64,000 bases of DNA from Halomonas sp. YLGW01 (GTDB taxonomy: Bacteria > Pseudomonadota > Gammaproteobacteria > Pseudomonadales > Halomonadaceae), in contig NZ_CP062005.1 of assembly GCF_014840935.1 (NCBI RefSeq), forward strand, positions 248,001-312,000, written 5' to 3'. The translations under genes were made by a program, and so were the position numbers. Positions within the stretch are counted from its first letter, which is position 1. Each line of letters starts with the position of its first letter. Of the stretch, positions 53,950 through 63,648 are shown piece after piece. The notes beneath the pieces are model-generated. The model was not told the origin of the DNA and made no database searches. It saw only the letters and a list, made by a program, of their open reading frames with translations.

Positions 53950-55083
53950 ATGCGAGTGATTCGAGGACTACACAACCTGCCCGAGGCACCAGAGGGCTGC
54001 GTGGCCACCATCGGCAACTTCGATGGGGTCCATCGCGGCCATCAGGCGATCCTCGATCAGTTGCGCGAGCGCGCCGCCAAGCTGGGGTTACCGGTCACGG
54101 TGGTGGTCTTCGAGCCTCAGCCGCGGGAGTACTTCGCCGGTGACCAGGCCCCGCCGCGGCTCACTCGCCTGCGCGACAAGGCCCGGCTGCTCGCCGAGTG
54201 CGGCGCCGACCAGGTGCTGTGCCTGCCATTCAACGAGGCGCTGCGCAGCCTGACCGCGCGACAGTTCATCGAGCGCATCCTGGTCGCGGGCCTGGGGGTG
54301 CGCCACCTGGTAGTGGGCGATGACTTCCGCTTCGGCCGCGAGCGCGATGGCGACTTCTCGCTGCTGGCCCAGCTAGGCGAGGAGTGCGGCTTTGGCGTCG
54401 AGCACACCCGCACCTTCCAGCTCGATGACGAGCGGGTCTCCAGCAGCCGGGTACGCACCCTGCTGGCGAGCGGTAACTTCGCCCAGGCCGCCCGCATGCT
54501 GGGGCGGCCCTATCGGCTGGCCGGGCGAGTGATCGTCGATCGCCAGCTCGGCCGCACCATCGGCACCCCCACCGCCAATGTGCCGCTGCTGCCGCAGCCC
54601 TTGGCGTTGCGCGGCGTCTATGCGGTGGTCACCGAGCTCCCCGATGGCCGTTGCCTGCCCGGGGTGGCCAATATCGGCTGGCGGCCCACGGTGGGCAGCA
54701 CCCGGCCGGTACTCGAGGTGCATCTGTTCGATGTGAACGAGGATCTCTACGGCCAGCGGCTGCGGGTCTATCCCTGCGCCCGGTTGCGCGGCGAGATCAC
54801 CTTCGATGGGCTGGAGCCCCTGAAGCGGCAGATCCAGGTCGATCAGGCCCGGGCGCGGGACTATTTCGCACGCCATGGCTCGACCGCGACACCGGATGAC
54901 AGCGAGGCCCGTCAGGGCATCGCCGGCCCCGCGGATGCCCCCGCATGTTCAACGGCTCCTGCTGCGGCATTCTATACGCTACCTCTTACGGCACTTCCTC
55001 TGGCATCGGCGCCTCTGGCGCGCGAAGCCGCGACTTCTGACTCCTCGGTGGGCCCGGCCCCCACCGACCAAGATGACGGCTGA
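53950..55083 (+). CDS. ribF: Bifunctional riboflavin kinase/FAD synthetase with C-terminal extension
   Basis: 377 residues; makes FMN and FAD. FAD-synthetase half starts [32 protein letters not shown]; kinase half [21 protein letters not shown]. The family ends near residue 312 (RDYFAR); the last 65 residues are Ala/Pro/Ser/Thr-rich low complexity with no domain. Ends 10 bases before the ileS start, or overlaps it if ileS begins at 55073. Confidence 0.95.
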   Translation: MRVIRGLHNLPEAPEGCVATIGNFDGVHRGHQAILDQLRERAAKLGLPVTVVVFEPQPREYFAGDQAPPRLTRLRDKARLLAECGADQVLCLPFNEALRSLTARQFIERILVAGLGVRHLVVGDDFRFGRERDGDFSLLAQLGEECGFGVEHTRTFQLDDERVSSSRVRTLLASGNFAQAARMLGRPYRLAGRVIVDRQLGRTIGTPTANVPLLPQPLALRGVYAVVTELPDGRCLPGVANIGWRPTVGSTRPVLEVHLFDVNEDLYGQRLRVYPCARLRGEITFDGLEPLKRQIQVDQARARDYFARHGSTATPDDSEARQGIAGPADAPACSTAPAAAFYTLPLTALPLASAPLAREAATSDSSVGPAPTDQDDG

Positions 55084-55093
55084 CCCCAAGGCT

Positions 55094-57943
55094 ATGAGCG
55101 ATTACAAGCACACACTGAATCTGCCCGAGACCGACTTCCCGATGCGCGGCATGCTGCCCAAGCGGGAGCCCGCTCGGGTGGCACGCTGGCAGGACATGGA
55201 TCTCTACCAGCGCCTGCGCGAGGCACGAAAGGGCCGTGAGAGCTTCGTGCTTCACGATGGCCCTCCCTACGCCAACGGCAGCATTCACATCGGCCACGCC
55301 GTCAACAAGATCCTCAAGGACATCATCGTCAAGTCGAAGAGTCTGGCCGGCTTCGATGCCCCCTACGTGCCCGGCTGGGACTGCCACGGCCTGCCCATCG
55401 AGCACAAGGTCGAGACCACCCACGGCAAGCGCCTGGAGCCGCAGCGGGCTCGCGAGCTTTGCCGCGAGTATGCCGGCGAGCAGATCCAGGGCCAGCTTGC
55501 CGACTTCGTGCGTCTGGGCGTGATCGGCGACTGGGACAACCCCTACCGCACCATGGACTTCGTCAACGAGGCCGGCGAGATCCGCGCCCTGGCCGAGATG
55601 GTCAAGGGCGGTTACGTCTTCAAGGGCCTGAAGCCGGTCAACTGGTGCTTCGACTGCGGCTCGGCGCTGGCCGAGGCCGAGGTGGAGTACGCCGACAAGA
55701 AGTCCGAGGCCATCGACGTGGCCTTCCCGAGTGGCGACGACGCCAAGCTGGCCGCGGCCTTCGGCCTCGACGCGCTTGCCAAGCCCGCCGCGGTGGTGAT
55801 CTGGACCACTACGCCCTGGACCATCCCCGCCAACCAGGCGCTCAACGTCCATCCGGAGTTCAACTACGCGCTGGTCGACGTGGGCGATCGCCTGCTGCTG
55901 CTGGCCGAGGACCTGGTCGAGAGCTGCCTTGCGCGCTTCGGGCTGTCCGGCGAGGTCGTCGCCACCACCCGCGGCGAGGCGCTGGACCTGATCGAGTTCC
56001 GTCATCCGCTCTACGAGCGTGCCTCGACGGTGCACCTGGCCGACTACGTCACCTGCGACGAGGGCAGCACCGGCATCGTGCACTCCTCGCCGACTCACGG
56101 TGTCGATGACTTCAACACCTGTCGCGCCTACGGCCTGGAGTTCGATGACTTCATCAGCCCGGTGCAGGGCGATGGCGTCTATGTCGACGACCTGCCGCTG
56201 TTCGGCGGCATGATGATCTGGAAGGCCAATCCGAAGATCGTCGCCGCCCTGGATGAGGCCGGCGCGCTGATGGCTCACAAGACCATCACCCACAGCTACA
56301 TGCACTGCTGGCGCCACAAGACGCCGATCATCTACCGCGCCACGGCGCAGTGGTTCGTCGGCATGGATGTCACCGCCCGCGACGGCCGCACCCTGCGCGA
56401 GGCGGCCCTCGAGGGCATCGAGCAGACCCAGTTCGTGCCGGCCTGGGGCAAGGCGCGCCTGCACTCGATGATTGCCAACCGCCCGGACTGGTGCATCTCC
56501 CGCCAGCGCAACTGGGGGGTGCCGATCCCGTTCTTCCTGCACAAGCAGACCGGCGAGCTGCACCCGCGCACCGTCGAGCTGATGGAAGAGGTCGCCAAGC
56601 GCGTCGAGGCCGAGGGCATCGATGCCTGGTTCAACCTGGTCCCGACCGACCTGCTCGGCGATGAGGCGGCCGACTACGAGAAGGTCACCGACACCCTGGA
56701 CGTGTGGTTCGATTCCGGCACCACCCACTGGCACGTGCTGCGCGACTCCCACCAGCTGGGCCACGCCGAGGGCCCGCGGGCGGATCTCTACCTCGAGGGG
56801 TCGGATCAGCACCGCGGCTGGTTCCACTCCTCGCTGCTGACCGGCTGCGCCATCGACGGCCACCCGCCGTACCGGGGCCTGCTGACCCACGGCTTCACCG
56901 TCGATGCGCAGGGCCGCAAGATGTCCAAGTCGATGGGCAATGTGGTGGCGCCCCAGGAGGTCATGGACAAGCTCGGCGCCGACATCCTGCGCCTGTGGGT
57001 CGCCTCCACCGACTATTCCGGCGAGATGGCGGTGTCCGACGAGATCCTGAAGCGCACCGCCGACGTCTACCGGCGTATCCGCAACACCTCGCGCTTCCTG
57101 CTCGCCAACCTCAACGGCTTCGAGCCCGAGCGGGATGCCGTGGCCTTCGAGGACATGCTGGCGCTGGATCAGTGGGTCGTCGACCGGGCCGCCCAGCTGC
57201 AGGCACGCATCGAGACCGCCTATGACGAGTATCGCTTCCTCGACGTCTACCAGCAGGTGCACTCCTTCTGCTCGCTGGAGCTCGGTGGCTTCTATCTGGA
57301 CGTGATCAAGGATCGCCAGTACACCACCCAGCGCGATTCGCTGGCTCGGCGCAGTGCCCAGACCGCTCTCTACCGGGTGGTTGAGGCGCTGGCACGCTGG
57401 GTCGCGCCGATCCTCTCGTTCACCGCCGAGGAGATCTACGAGAACATTCCTGGCAAGCGAGCCGACAGCGTGCTGCTCGAGACCTACTTCGAGGGGCTCT
57501 CGACGCTCGCCGAGGACGCGCCGCTGGGCCGCGAGTTCTGGTCCCGGGTGCTCGAGGTCAAGCAGGCGGTCAACAAGTGCCTGGAAGACGCCCGCAACGC
57601 CAAGCAGATCAAGAACGGCCTGGCCGCCGAGGTGACCCTCTACGTCGATGACGCACTCGAGGCGACGCTTGCCAAGCTCGGCGACGAACTGCGCTTCGTG
57701 CTGCTGACCAGCGACGTGCGCCTGGCGCCGTTGTCCGAGAGTAAAACGCCGGAAGGCGCCGACGCCGAGGCCACCGAGCTCGAGGGTCTCAGGGTCGCCG
57801 TGGCGGAAAGCGCACACACCAAGTGCGAGCGCTGCTGGCACCACCGCGAGGACGTGGGCAGCCACGCCGAGCACCCGGACCTTTGCGGGCGCTGCATCAC
57901 CAACTTGCCGGACGGCCCCGGCGAGACGCGTCAATATGCCTGA
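55094..57943 (+). CDS. ileS: Isoleucyl-tRNA synthetase
   Basis: 949-residue class Ia synthetase. HIGH motif [17 protein letters not shown] motif [10 protein letters not shown], editing domain with [13 protein letters not shown], and C-terminal zinc site CERCWHH ... CGRCITN. The ATG at 55094 gives [18 protein letters not shown], matching family starts; the ATG at 55073 is an alternative. Ends inside lspA. Confidence 0.97.
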   Translation: MSDYKHTLNLPETDFPMRGMLPKREPARVARWQDMDLYQRLREARKGRESFVLHDGPPYANGSIHIGHAVNKILKDIIVKSKSLAGFDAPYVPGWDCHGLPIEHKVETTHGKRLEPQRARELCREYAGEQIQGQLADFVRLGVIGDWDNPYRTMDFVNEAGEIRALAEMVKGGYVFKGLKPVNWCFDCGSALAEAEVEYADKKSEAIDVAFPSGDDAKLAAAFGLDALAKPAAVVIWTTTPWTIPANQALNVHPEFNYALVDVGDRLLLLAEDLVESCLARFGLSGEVVATTRGEALDLIEFRHPLYERASTVHLADYVTCDEGSTGIVHSSPTHGVDDFNTCRAYGLEFDDFISPVQGDGVYVDDLPLFGGMMIWKANPKIVAALDEAGALMAHKTITHSYMHCWRHKTPIIYRATAQWFVGMDVTARDGRTLREAALEGIEQTQFVPAWGKARLHSMIANRPDWCISRQRNWGVPIPFFLHKQTGELHPRTVELMEEVAKRVEAEGIDAWFNLVPTDLLGDEAADYEKVTDTLDVWFDSGTTHWHVLRDSHQLGHAEGPRADLYLEGSDQHRGWFHSSLLTGCAIDGHPPYRGLLTHGFTVDAQGRKMSKSMGNVVAPQEVMDKLGADILRLWVASTDYSGEMAVSDEILKRTADVYRRIRNTSRFLLANLNGFEPERDAVAFEDMLALDQWVVDRAAQLQARIETAYDEYRFLDVYQQVHSFCSLELGGFYLDVIKDRQYTTQRDSLARRSAQTALYRVVEALARWVAPILSFTAEEIYENIPGKRADSVLLETYFEGLSTLAEDAPLGREFWSRVLEVKQAVNKCLEDARNAKQIKNGLAAEVTLYVDDALEATLAKLGDELRFVLLTSDVRLAPLSESKTPEGADAEATELEGLRVAVAESAHTKCERCWHHREDVGSHAEHPDLCGRCITNLPDGPGETRQYA

Positions 57944-58475
57944 GAGTAAGCACGCAACCGCCAAGGCCGATCAGCCCAGCGCGCCGCCGATGACGCGGCC
58001 GCTGCGCTGGCTGTGGTTGTCGCTTGCGGTGATCGTCTGTGATCTCGGCAGCAAGGCGCTGGCCACGGCCATGTTGGCCTACGCGCGGCCGGTGGAGGTG
58101 TTGCCGGTCTTCGACCTGACGCTTCTGCACAACACCGGCGCCGCCTTCAGCTTCCTGGCCGAGCACGCCGGCTGGCAGCGCTGGCTGTTCGCCGTCATTG
58201 CCATCAGTGCCAGTATCGGCCTCACCGTCTGGCTGCGCCGGCTGCGCGCCGGCGAGACGCTCTTGGCCGCTGCGCTTGCGCTGATCATCGGCGGGGCGCT
58301 TGGCAACCTCTATGACCGGCTGGTGCATGGCTACGTGGTCGACTTCCTGTCGTTCCACTGGGGCCAGGCCTACTTCCCGGCCTTCAACCTGGCCGATGTC
58401 GCCATCACCCTGGGCGCCATCGGCCTGATCATCGAATCCCTGCGCGACGCCCGCCGTGGGCGAGCCAGTTCCTGA
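57936..58475 (+). CDS. lspA: Lipoprotein signal peptidase (signal peptidase II)
   Basis: 179 residues, four helices, aspartyl protease that cleaves prolipoproteins. Catalytic Asps in [19 protein letters not shown] and [15 protein letters not shown] also conserved. Overlaps ileS by eight bases. The N-terminal tail before helix 1 is about 20 residues. Confidence 0.96.
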   Translation: MPESKHATAKADQPSAPPMTRPLRWLWLSLAVIVCDLGSKALATAMLAYARPVEVLPVFDLTLLHNTGAAFSFLAEHAGWQRWLFAVIAISASIGLTVWLRRLRAGETLLAAALALIIGGALGNLYDRLVHGYVVDFLSFHWGQAYFPAFNLADVAITLGAIGLIIESLRDARRGRASS

Positions 58476-58486
58476 CGGAGCCAACC

Positions 58487-58933
58487 ATGAGCGACTATCG
58501 CATCGACGAGGGCATGGAAGTGACCCTGCACTTCACCCTCAAGCTCGAGGACGGCACGGTGGTGGATTCCACCCGCGACAAGGCACCGGCGACCTTTCAG
58601 GTCGGCGATGGCAACCTGCCGCCGGGCTTCGAGGCGCCGCTGTCCGGCCTCACCGACGGCGACACCGGTAGCTACGAGATCACCCCGGAGCATGCCTTCG
58701 GCCAGCACAACCCGCAGAACGTGCAGCTGATGAAGCGCGACGACTTCGAGGGCGAAGTGCCGGAGGTGGGCATGGTGATGTCCTTCGCCGACGCTGCCGG
58801 CGGCGAGCTGCCCGGCGTGATCGCCGAGATCGACGGCGAGCAGGTCAAGGTGGACTTCAACCACCCGCTGGCCGGGCGCACCCTGACCTTCGAGGTCGAG
58901 GTGATCAAGGTGGCGCCCGCCACCACTCACTGA
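58487..58933 (+). CDS. fkpB: FKBP-type peptidyl-prolyl isomerase, SlpA/FkpB type
   Basis: 148 residues, cytosolic SlyD/SlpA-class PPIase and chaperone: [27 protein letters not shown], and insert-in-flap [11 protein letters not shown]. Eleven bases after lspA with GGAG; in one operon with ileS-lspA-ispH. Confidence 0.94.
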   Translation: MSDYRIDEGMEVTLHFTLKLEDGTVVDSTRDKAPATFQVGDGNLPPGFEAPLSGLTDGDTGSYEITPEHAFGQHNPQNVQLMKRDDFEGEVPEVGMVMSFADAAGGELPGVIAEIDGEQVKVDFNHPLAGRTLTFEVEVIKVAPATTH

Positions 58934-59013
58934 ACGCATCACCCGGCCGCCGCACGGTGGCCGGGCCGCTTCTTCCCGCAAGCGATGCCCGCGGGCATCA
59001 AGGCAAGGCAAGC

Positions 59014-59967
59014 ATGCATATCCAGTTGGCCAATCCGCGCGGCTTCTGCGCCGGCGTCGACCGCGCCATCGAGATCGTCAATCGTGCCCTCGATGTCTTC
59101 GGCGCGCCCATCTACGTGCGTCACGAGGTGGTCCACAACCGCTTCGTGGTCGACACCCTGCGTGAGCGCGGGGCGGTCTTCGTCGAGGAGCTTCACGAGG
59201 TGCCCGACGACGTGATCGTGATCTTCTCCGCCCACGGCGTCTCCCGCGCGGTGCAGGAAGAGGCCGAACGGCGCGGCCTGCGCATCTTCGACGCCACCTG
59301 CCCGCTGGTCACCAAGGTGCACATGGAGGTGCTGCGTTACGCGCGCCGCGGCCAGGAGTGCATCCTGATCGGCCATGAGGGGCACCCCGAGGTGGAAGGC
59401 ACCATGGGGCGCTACGATACGAGCTACGGTGGCGCCATCTTTCTGGTGGAGGACGAGGCCGACGTGGCGAGCCTCGAGGTCAAGGACTCGAGCCGCCTGG
59501 CCTTCGTCACCCAGACGACACTCTCGATGGATGACACCGCCCGGGTGATCGATGCGCTGCGCGCCAAATTCCCCGAGATCCAGGGGCCGCGCAAGGACGA
59601 CATCTGCTACGCCACCCAGAACCGCCAGGACGCCGTGCGAGAACTCGCCGCCGGGAGCCAGCTGGTGCTGGTGGTGGGCAGCCCCAACAGCTCCAACTCC
59701 AATCGCCTGCGCGAGCTCTCCGAGCGGGTCGGCACCCCGGCCTACCTGATCGACGACGCCGAGCAGATCGAGGCCGGCTGGCTCGAGGGCGTCGAGCAGA
59801 TCGGCATCACCGCCGGCGCCAGCGCCCCCGAGGTGCTGGTCAAGGGCGTGATCGAGCGGCTGCAGGCGCTGGGCGCCGATGTCCCGCAAGAGCTCGCCGG
59901 CCGCGAGGAGACCATCACCTTCTCGATGCCGAAGGAGCTGCGCGAGCAGGTGATCGTCAGCGACTAA
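59014..59967 (+). CDS. ispH: 4-hydroxy-3-methylbut-2-enyl diphosphate reductase
   Basis: 317-residue iron-sulfur enzyme, last step of the MEP isoprenoid route. Three cluster cysteines: [35 protein letters not shown]. Other motifs [18 protein letters not shown] and [11 protein letters not shown]. The start [10 protein letters not shown] at 59014 is set by the family N-terminus; an in-frame upstream start is not needed. Confidence 0.97.
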   Translation: MHIQLANPRGFCAGVDRAIEIVNRALDVFGAPIYVRHEVVHNRFVVDTLRERGAVFVEELHEVPDDVIVIFSAHGVSRAVQEEAERRGLRIFDATCPLVTKVHMEVLRYARRGQECILIGHEGHPEVEGTMGRYDTSYGGAIFLVEDEADVASLEVKDSSRLAFVTQTTLSMDDTARVIDALRAKFPEIQGPRKDDICYATQNRQDAVRELAAGSQLVLVVGSPNSSNSNRLRELSERVGTPAYLIDDAEQIEAGWLEGVEQIGITAGASAPEVLVKGVIERLQALGADVPQELAGREETITFSMPKELREQVIVSD

Positions 59968-60005
59968 TCCCAGCCTGAAGCGCCGAGCCGTGCGCGACCA
60001 ACACG

Positions 60006-60030
60006 AACCGGGCCAAGGGCCCGGTTTTTT
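60006..60030 (+). terminator. Terminator of the ileS-lspA-fkpB-ispH unit
   Basis: AACCGGGCC, loop AAG, GGCCCGGTT, then TTTT. A 9-bp stem 38 bases after ispH. Confidence 0.9.
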
Positions 60031-60110
60031 ATGCACGGTTGTGAAGAAGCCGACTATCCTGAACCATACTGGTATCACAACCATGATGATTTGGTAGGAG
60101 AGAGTTGCAA

Positions 60111-60524
60111 GTGAGACGAATGACCAGAGCCAAGTACGCCTCAGGCTTCACGCTGATCGAGCTGATGATCGCCGTGGCGGTGATCGCCATTCTCGCCTCC
60201 ATCGCCTACCCGAGTTACACGAACTACATACAGGAAGCCCGGCGCACGGACGCCAAGGCCACCTTGATGGAGGTGGCCGGCCAACTTGAGCGTTGCTACA
60301 CGGTGACGGGCGACTACCGTTATCGAAATGCCGACGAGGACGATTGTGTTGATTTCACCGACCTCGAGTCGGATGAGCGCTTCTACGACATTGCCGCGCC
60401 GACCCTGACGGCATCGGCCTTCACCCTCTCGGCGGACCCTAAGCAGGCTCAGGCCAGTGATACCGATTGTGATCCCATTCGAGTCACACACCAGGGCATC
60501 AGGACGCCAGATGCTTGCTGGTAA
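60111..60524 (+). CDS. pilE: Type IV minor pilin, PilE-like
   Basis: 137 residues. Prepilin peptidase site and hydrophobic helix GFTLIELMIAVAVIAILAS, then ARRTDAKATLMEVAGQLERC as in PilE/ComP minor pilins; a pair of cysteines near the C-terminus. Start choice: GTG at 60111 is ten bases from TAGGAG; TTG at 60105 is too close and ATG at 60120 too far. The equivalent locus in P. aeruginosa also has pilE next to ispH. Confidence 0.9.
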   Translation: MRRMTRAKYASGFTLIELMIAVAVIAILASIAYPSYTNYIQEARRTDAKATLMEVAGQLERCYTVTGDYRYRNADEDDCVDFTDLESDERFYDIAAPTLTASAFTLSADPKQAQASDTDCDPIRVTHQGIRTPDACW

Positions 60525-61011
60525 ACGGGGCGGTTCGACGGGCTTTACGCTGATCGAACTGCTGATCACCATGGCGGTGGCGATCATCCTGGCCACCGTC
60601 GCGGTGCCCAGTTTCGTCGACATGATCAATCGCCAGCGCTTCGCGACGGAGTTCAACAGCGTGCTGATTGGCCTGAATCTGGCCAGGAGCGAGGCGATCA
60701 AGCGGCGTGAAGCGGTGAGCTATGTGGTCACCGAGGCAGGCGATAGCGATGCAGGCACCGGATGGCAATGGCAGGTACAGGATGGCGTTGGCGAGGTGAT
60801 TCGCCAGGCCTCCGGTAGTGGCAAGATATCGCTGGATCTTGATTGGTTGGATTCTAGCGATACTCCTCCTACCAGCATTACCTTCAACTCGCTGGGGCGG
60901 GTCAAGGGCGGGGACTGTACTCCTCCCTGCCACATCTACTTGTTGAAAGACGAGTACGGCATCAGGATCAGCCGCTATGGGGCAACTGCTCGGCTTGGTA
61001 CGCCACCCTAG
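60511..61011 (+). CDS. Minor pseudopilin, FimT/FimU (GspH) type
   Basis: 166 residues: prepilin site GFTLIELLITMAVAIILATV, then the GspH/FimT pattern FATEFNSVLIGLNLARSEAIKR. C-terminal cysteines CTPPC. It overlaps pilE by 14 bases, so is translationally coupled. FimT or FimU cannot be told apart here. Confidence 0.88.
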   Translation: MLAGKRGGSTGFTLIELLITMAVAIILATVAVPSFVDMINRQRFATEFNSVLIGLNLARSEAIKRREAVSYVVTEAGDSDAGTGWQWQVQDGVGEVIRQASGSGKISLDLDWLDSSDTPPTSITFNSLGRVKGGDCTPPCHIYLLKDEYGIRISRYGATARLGTPP

Positions 61012-61033
61012 CTCGAAAAAAGGAGGCTCATAA

Positions 61034-61483
61034 TTGCCACGGATTTCATCGAGTGGTTCTTGTCATATGAAAGGCTTCACCTTGGTTGAGGCGTTGATCG
61101 CGCTGCTGGTGCTGTCCATCGGCCTGCTGGGGGTGGCCGGGATGCAGCTCAAGTCACTGCAGAGCGCTCATATCGGATATCAGCGTTCTGTGGCCACGCT
61201 TGCTGCGGTGGATGCCCAAGAGCGGGCATGGAAATACATGGCCGAAAGTGATAAGCGGTATTGTCCCGGTCAGGACTCAGAGGATGCGGGTGCCTTATCC
61301 AGTATACAGAGCGCGTGGAAGGCTGATTGGCTGACAGGGACAGGCGTGGTTCTTCGCGATGCTGGTAGCGTCTGGAAAGCTCTCGATGACTGTGAGTATG
61401 AAGCTGTCGTCAAGTGGGAAGAGAGCCGCGCGGAAGGTGATGGCAACTTCACATACAGTTTCCGTTTACCGAATCTGAATTGA
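61034..61483 (+). CDS. pilV: Type IV pilus minor pilin PilV-like
   Basis: 149 residues with GFTLVEALIALLVLSIGLLG and GMQLKSLQSAHIGYQR, as in PilV. A TTG start at 61034 lies seven bases after AGGAGG; the only nearby ATG (61067) gives a bare MKG leader without a ribosome-binding site. TTG is therefore preferred. The stop abuts pilW. Confidence 0.85.
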   Translation: MPRISSSGSCHMKGFTLVEALIALLVLSIGLLGVAGMQLKSLQSAHIGYQRSVATLAAVDAQERAWKYMAESDKRYCPGQDSEDAGALSSIQSAWKADWLTGTGVVLRDAGSVWKALDDCEYEAVVKWEESRAEGDGNFTYSFRLPNLN

Positions 61484-61494
61484 GAAGAGAGTTT

Positions 61495-62088
61495 ATGCGT
61501 AGCTCTAGTCGCAGGCAGTCAGGCTTCTCCTTAGTTGAGCTGATGATCGCCATGGTGATCGGCCTGATCATTGTGCTGGGCGCCGGGCAATTGTTTCTGG
61601 TGGGGGTGCAGAATTTCCGTCAGGTCGAGCTGTTGGGCAACAAGCAGGCCGCGCTGACCTTTTCCGCCGAGATGGTGGTGCGGGATATCCGCCGTGCCGA
61701 CAACAGCACGATCAGCTGGGACGAGAGTGCTGATCCACACACCCTGAGCCTGGAATTCCTGTCCGTCTCCAATGCGGATGGCTGTAGTCCCGGTAAGAGC
61801 GTTAAACGTCACTACTATGTATCAGATGGTGCTGCCGTGAGCTCATTGGAAGGATGGTCGCTGATGCTGGATCAGCAGTGCGGCAGTGCGTCTGCTACAA
61901 CAGAGCCTCTGGTGACCGGGTTTGCACCGAATGGCCAAGGTTTCGAAGTGGATGTGTCTCAAAAGGCTGATGGCATCTACACCTTGACCATTTGCCTGAT
62001 TGCCGAGACGGGTGATACGGACTGCGACCTCGCCTCAGAGGGAATGACGTTCCATGCCGTGAATCGAGTGGCCGCCCTGGCCAAATAA
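61495..62088 (+). CDS. pilW: Type IV pilus minor pilin PilW-like
   Basis: 197 residues: SGFSLVELMIAMVIGLIIVL and GNKQAALTFSAEMVVRDIRRA typical of PilW; C-terminal HAVNRVAAL. ATG at 61495 after GAGAAGAGAG; a TTG at 61480 overlapping the pilV stop is possible. Confidence 0.88.
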   Translation: MRSSSRRQSGFSLVELMIAMVIGLIIVLGAGQLFLVGVQNFRQVELLGNKQAALTFSAEMVVRDIRRADNSTISWDESADPHTLSLEFLSVSNADGCSPGKSVKRHYYVSDGAAVSSLEGWSLMLDQQCGSASATTEPLVTGFAPNGQGFEVDVSQKADGIYTLTICLIAETGDTDCDLASEGMTFHAVNRVAALAK

Positions 62089-62123
62089 GGTGCTGGGTGT
62101 GGTTGCCTTGTTGGAGTAAGACC

Positions 62124-63362
62124 ATGAAACAGCAGAACGGAAGCGCACTGACGGTCATACTGGTGATGCTGGTGATGGCGCTAATGCTGGGGCTTTCCAG
62201 CATTCAATCCTCCTTGGTCGATGAGCGCATGGCGGGGAACTACAAGGCCTCGATTCAGGCCTATATGGGGGCGGAAAAGGCCGCAGCGGATGGGGTGCAA
62301 TATGTCAATAATATCGCTAATTCTGTTGTTTTCGATAGCTATAACATTATGAACCTCCACTCGATAGACTGGGTTGAGTTCACAGAGGGTAAGGGGGAGG
62401 CCCTTCCGGCGGTTAATTCGAGCCATGGTGGTGCGTGTGACGCACAGGTCGAATGCTACTATCGCTTTTTTATGGATATGGGGGGCGAGAAGTATGTCGC
62501 CGCGATGGGGGCAGTGGTGGAGGGCGACAGGGTGATCGCCGTCAGCGAGCCAGTTATCGTGGATCTTGTTTCTTCCTACGGAGGCGTTTCAGCTGCCTTG
62601 AGTGTGTATGGAGGAGTTAAAAACATTAATGGCGATATCCTTGATGATAAAGGAAAGGAGCCGGAGCCCTGGTACCCTACCTCTTCAAATGCCAAGGTGG
62701 CGGGTGGTGACTTCGGTGACGCAGAATCGGGCACTGGAAGCTTGAGCTCCATGTACTATGAGGGCGTGGAGATTAATTTATCCACTATCAAGAATATGGA
62801 CCCAGAGGACACATTTCCTGACGGATACGATTACGGGGGCAACCTCGGGCAGGCGGGTCTGGACTCCATGGCGTTTATCGGCGAGCTTTACCAGGTGGCA
62901 ATGGATTCAGAAAATGTGGTAACCACCCTTTCGGATTCTGATTTTATAAAAAAGGGTGATGCATGCTCTACCGGTGCAGGTGAAGAGGCCATTAGTTATT
63001 CTAAGTTTGCGGTCGTCGATAGTTTTAATTTTTCCGGCGACAAGAAGTTCTGTGGCGTGCTCGTCTTCTTGGGGAGCGACCTGACACTTGGGGGTACCGC
63101 CTTGGTGGAAGGTTTGGTGCTCGCGGCGAATCCGCATACAAAGACAGTAGACAGCAGTACGGTTTTTGACTTCTCCAAGCGCTCACAGAACGTCAACCTG
63201 ATGATCAATGGCGGTGGCTCCAGTGGCTCGGTATTCTTCAACGAGACGTCCGTCAAGCAGGCATTCGAGTCGATCGGGGTGGGCGAGAATGGTTACCTTG
63301 ACTACCTTAAGGGCGGCTCAAAGTCTTCCCTCTACACGATTGGCGGGTGGGGTGCACGATAG
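62124..63362 (+). CDS. pilX: PilX-like pilus assembly protein, unusually long
   Basis: 412 residues. N-terminal PilX helix (GSALTVILVMLVMALMLGLS, then SSLVDERMAGNYKASIQAYM). PilX is normally under 200 residues; here some 350 residues follow with no recognised domain, ending in a Ser/Gly-rich region. GC is lower than the core (about 45-50% in sampled lines). ATG at 62124 with GGAG eight bases upstream. Followed by a second PilX-like gene. Confidence 0.8.
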   Translation: MKQQNGSALTVILVMLVMALMLGLSSIQSSLVDERMAGNYKASIQAYMGAEKAAADGVQYVNNIANSVVFDSYNIMNLHSIDWVEFTEGKGEALPAVNSSHGGACDAQVECYYRFFMDMGGEKYVAAMGAVVEGDRVIAVSEPVIVDLVSSYGGVSAALSVYGGVKNINGDILDDKGKEPEPWYPTSSNAKVAGGDFGDAESGTGSLSSMYYEGVEINLSTIKNMDPEDTFPDGYDYGGNLGQAGLDSMAFIGELYQVAMDSENVVTTLSDSDFIKKGDACSTGAGEEAISYSKFAVVDSFNFSGDKKFCGVLVFLGSDLTLGGTALVEGLVLAANPHTKTVDSSTVFDFSKRSQNVNLMINGGGSSGSVFFNETSVKQAFESIGVGENGYLDYLKGGSKSSLYTIGGWGAR

Positions 63363-63443
63363 CCTTGGTGCCCTCGGAGAGCCACGAGCGGCCATGGAGC
63401 CATGACGGCAAGAAGAGGCGCGCCGACGCCGTGGGGCTGGTAG

Positions 63444-63590
63444 GTTTACACCGTCAGGTTCTCCCTGGAAGGGCAGGAGCGAGCGCTTCCCGCGGCCGAT
63501 GTAGGGTGGGGCGAGGCGGTGGCGGGTGTCGTCAACGGTGAAATTTCGTATGATCCCTTGGCCGTGCGGTGCAGCCTTGCCGGGTCATAA
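63444..63590 (+). pseudogene. Possible coding remnant between the two pilX-like genes
   Basis: After a TAG, one frame stays open and reads VYTVRFSLEGQERALPAADV, continuing EAVAGVVNGEISYDPLAVRC to a TAA at 63588-63590. It looks protein-like but has no start codon of its own at the head. It could be the decayed tail of a lost gene, or chance. The rest of the 286-base gap shows nothing clear. Confidence 0.3.
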
Positions 63591-63648
63591 GCAATCCATG
63601 TGAATTTGTCTGCACGCGGAAACTGAAACGATGGAGGCCTGACACCCC

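Noticed and set aside
54986-57964. About 990-codon open frame on the minus strand opposite ileS
   Set aside because: Shadow of IleRS caused by high GC; no domain-like sequence, while the plus strand has HIGH, KMSKS and zinc motifs.
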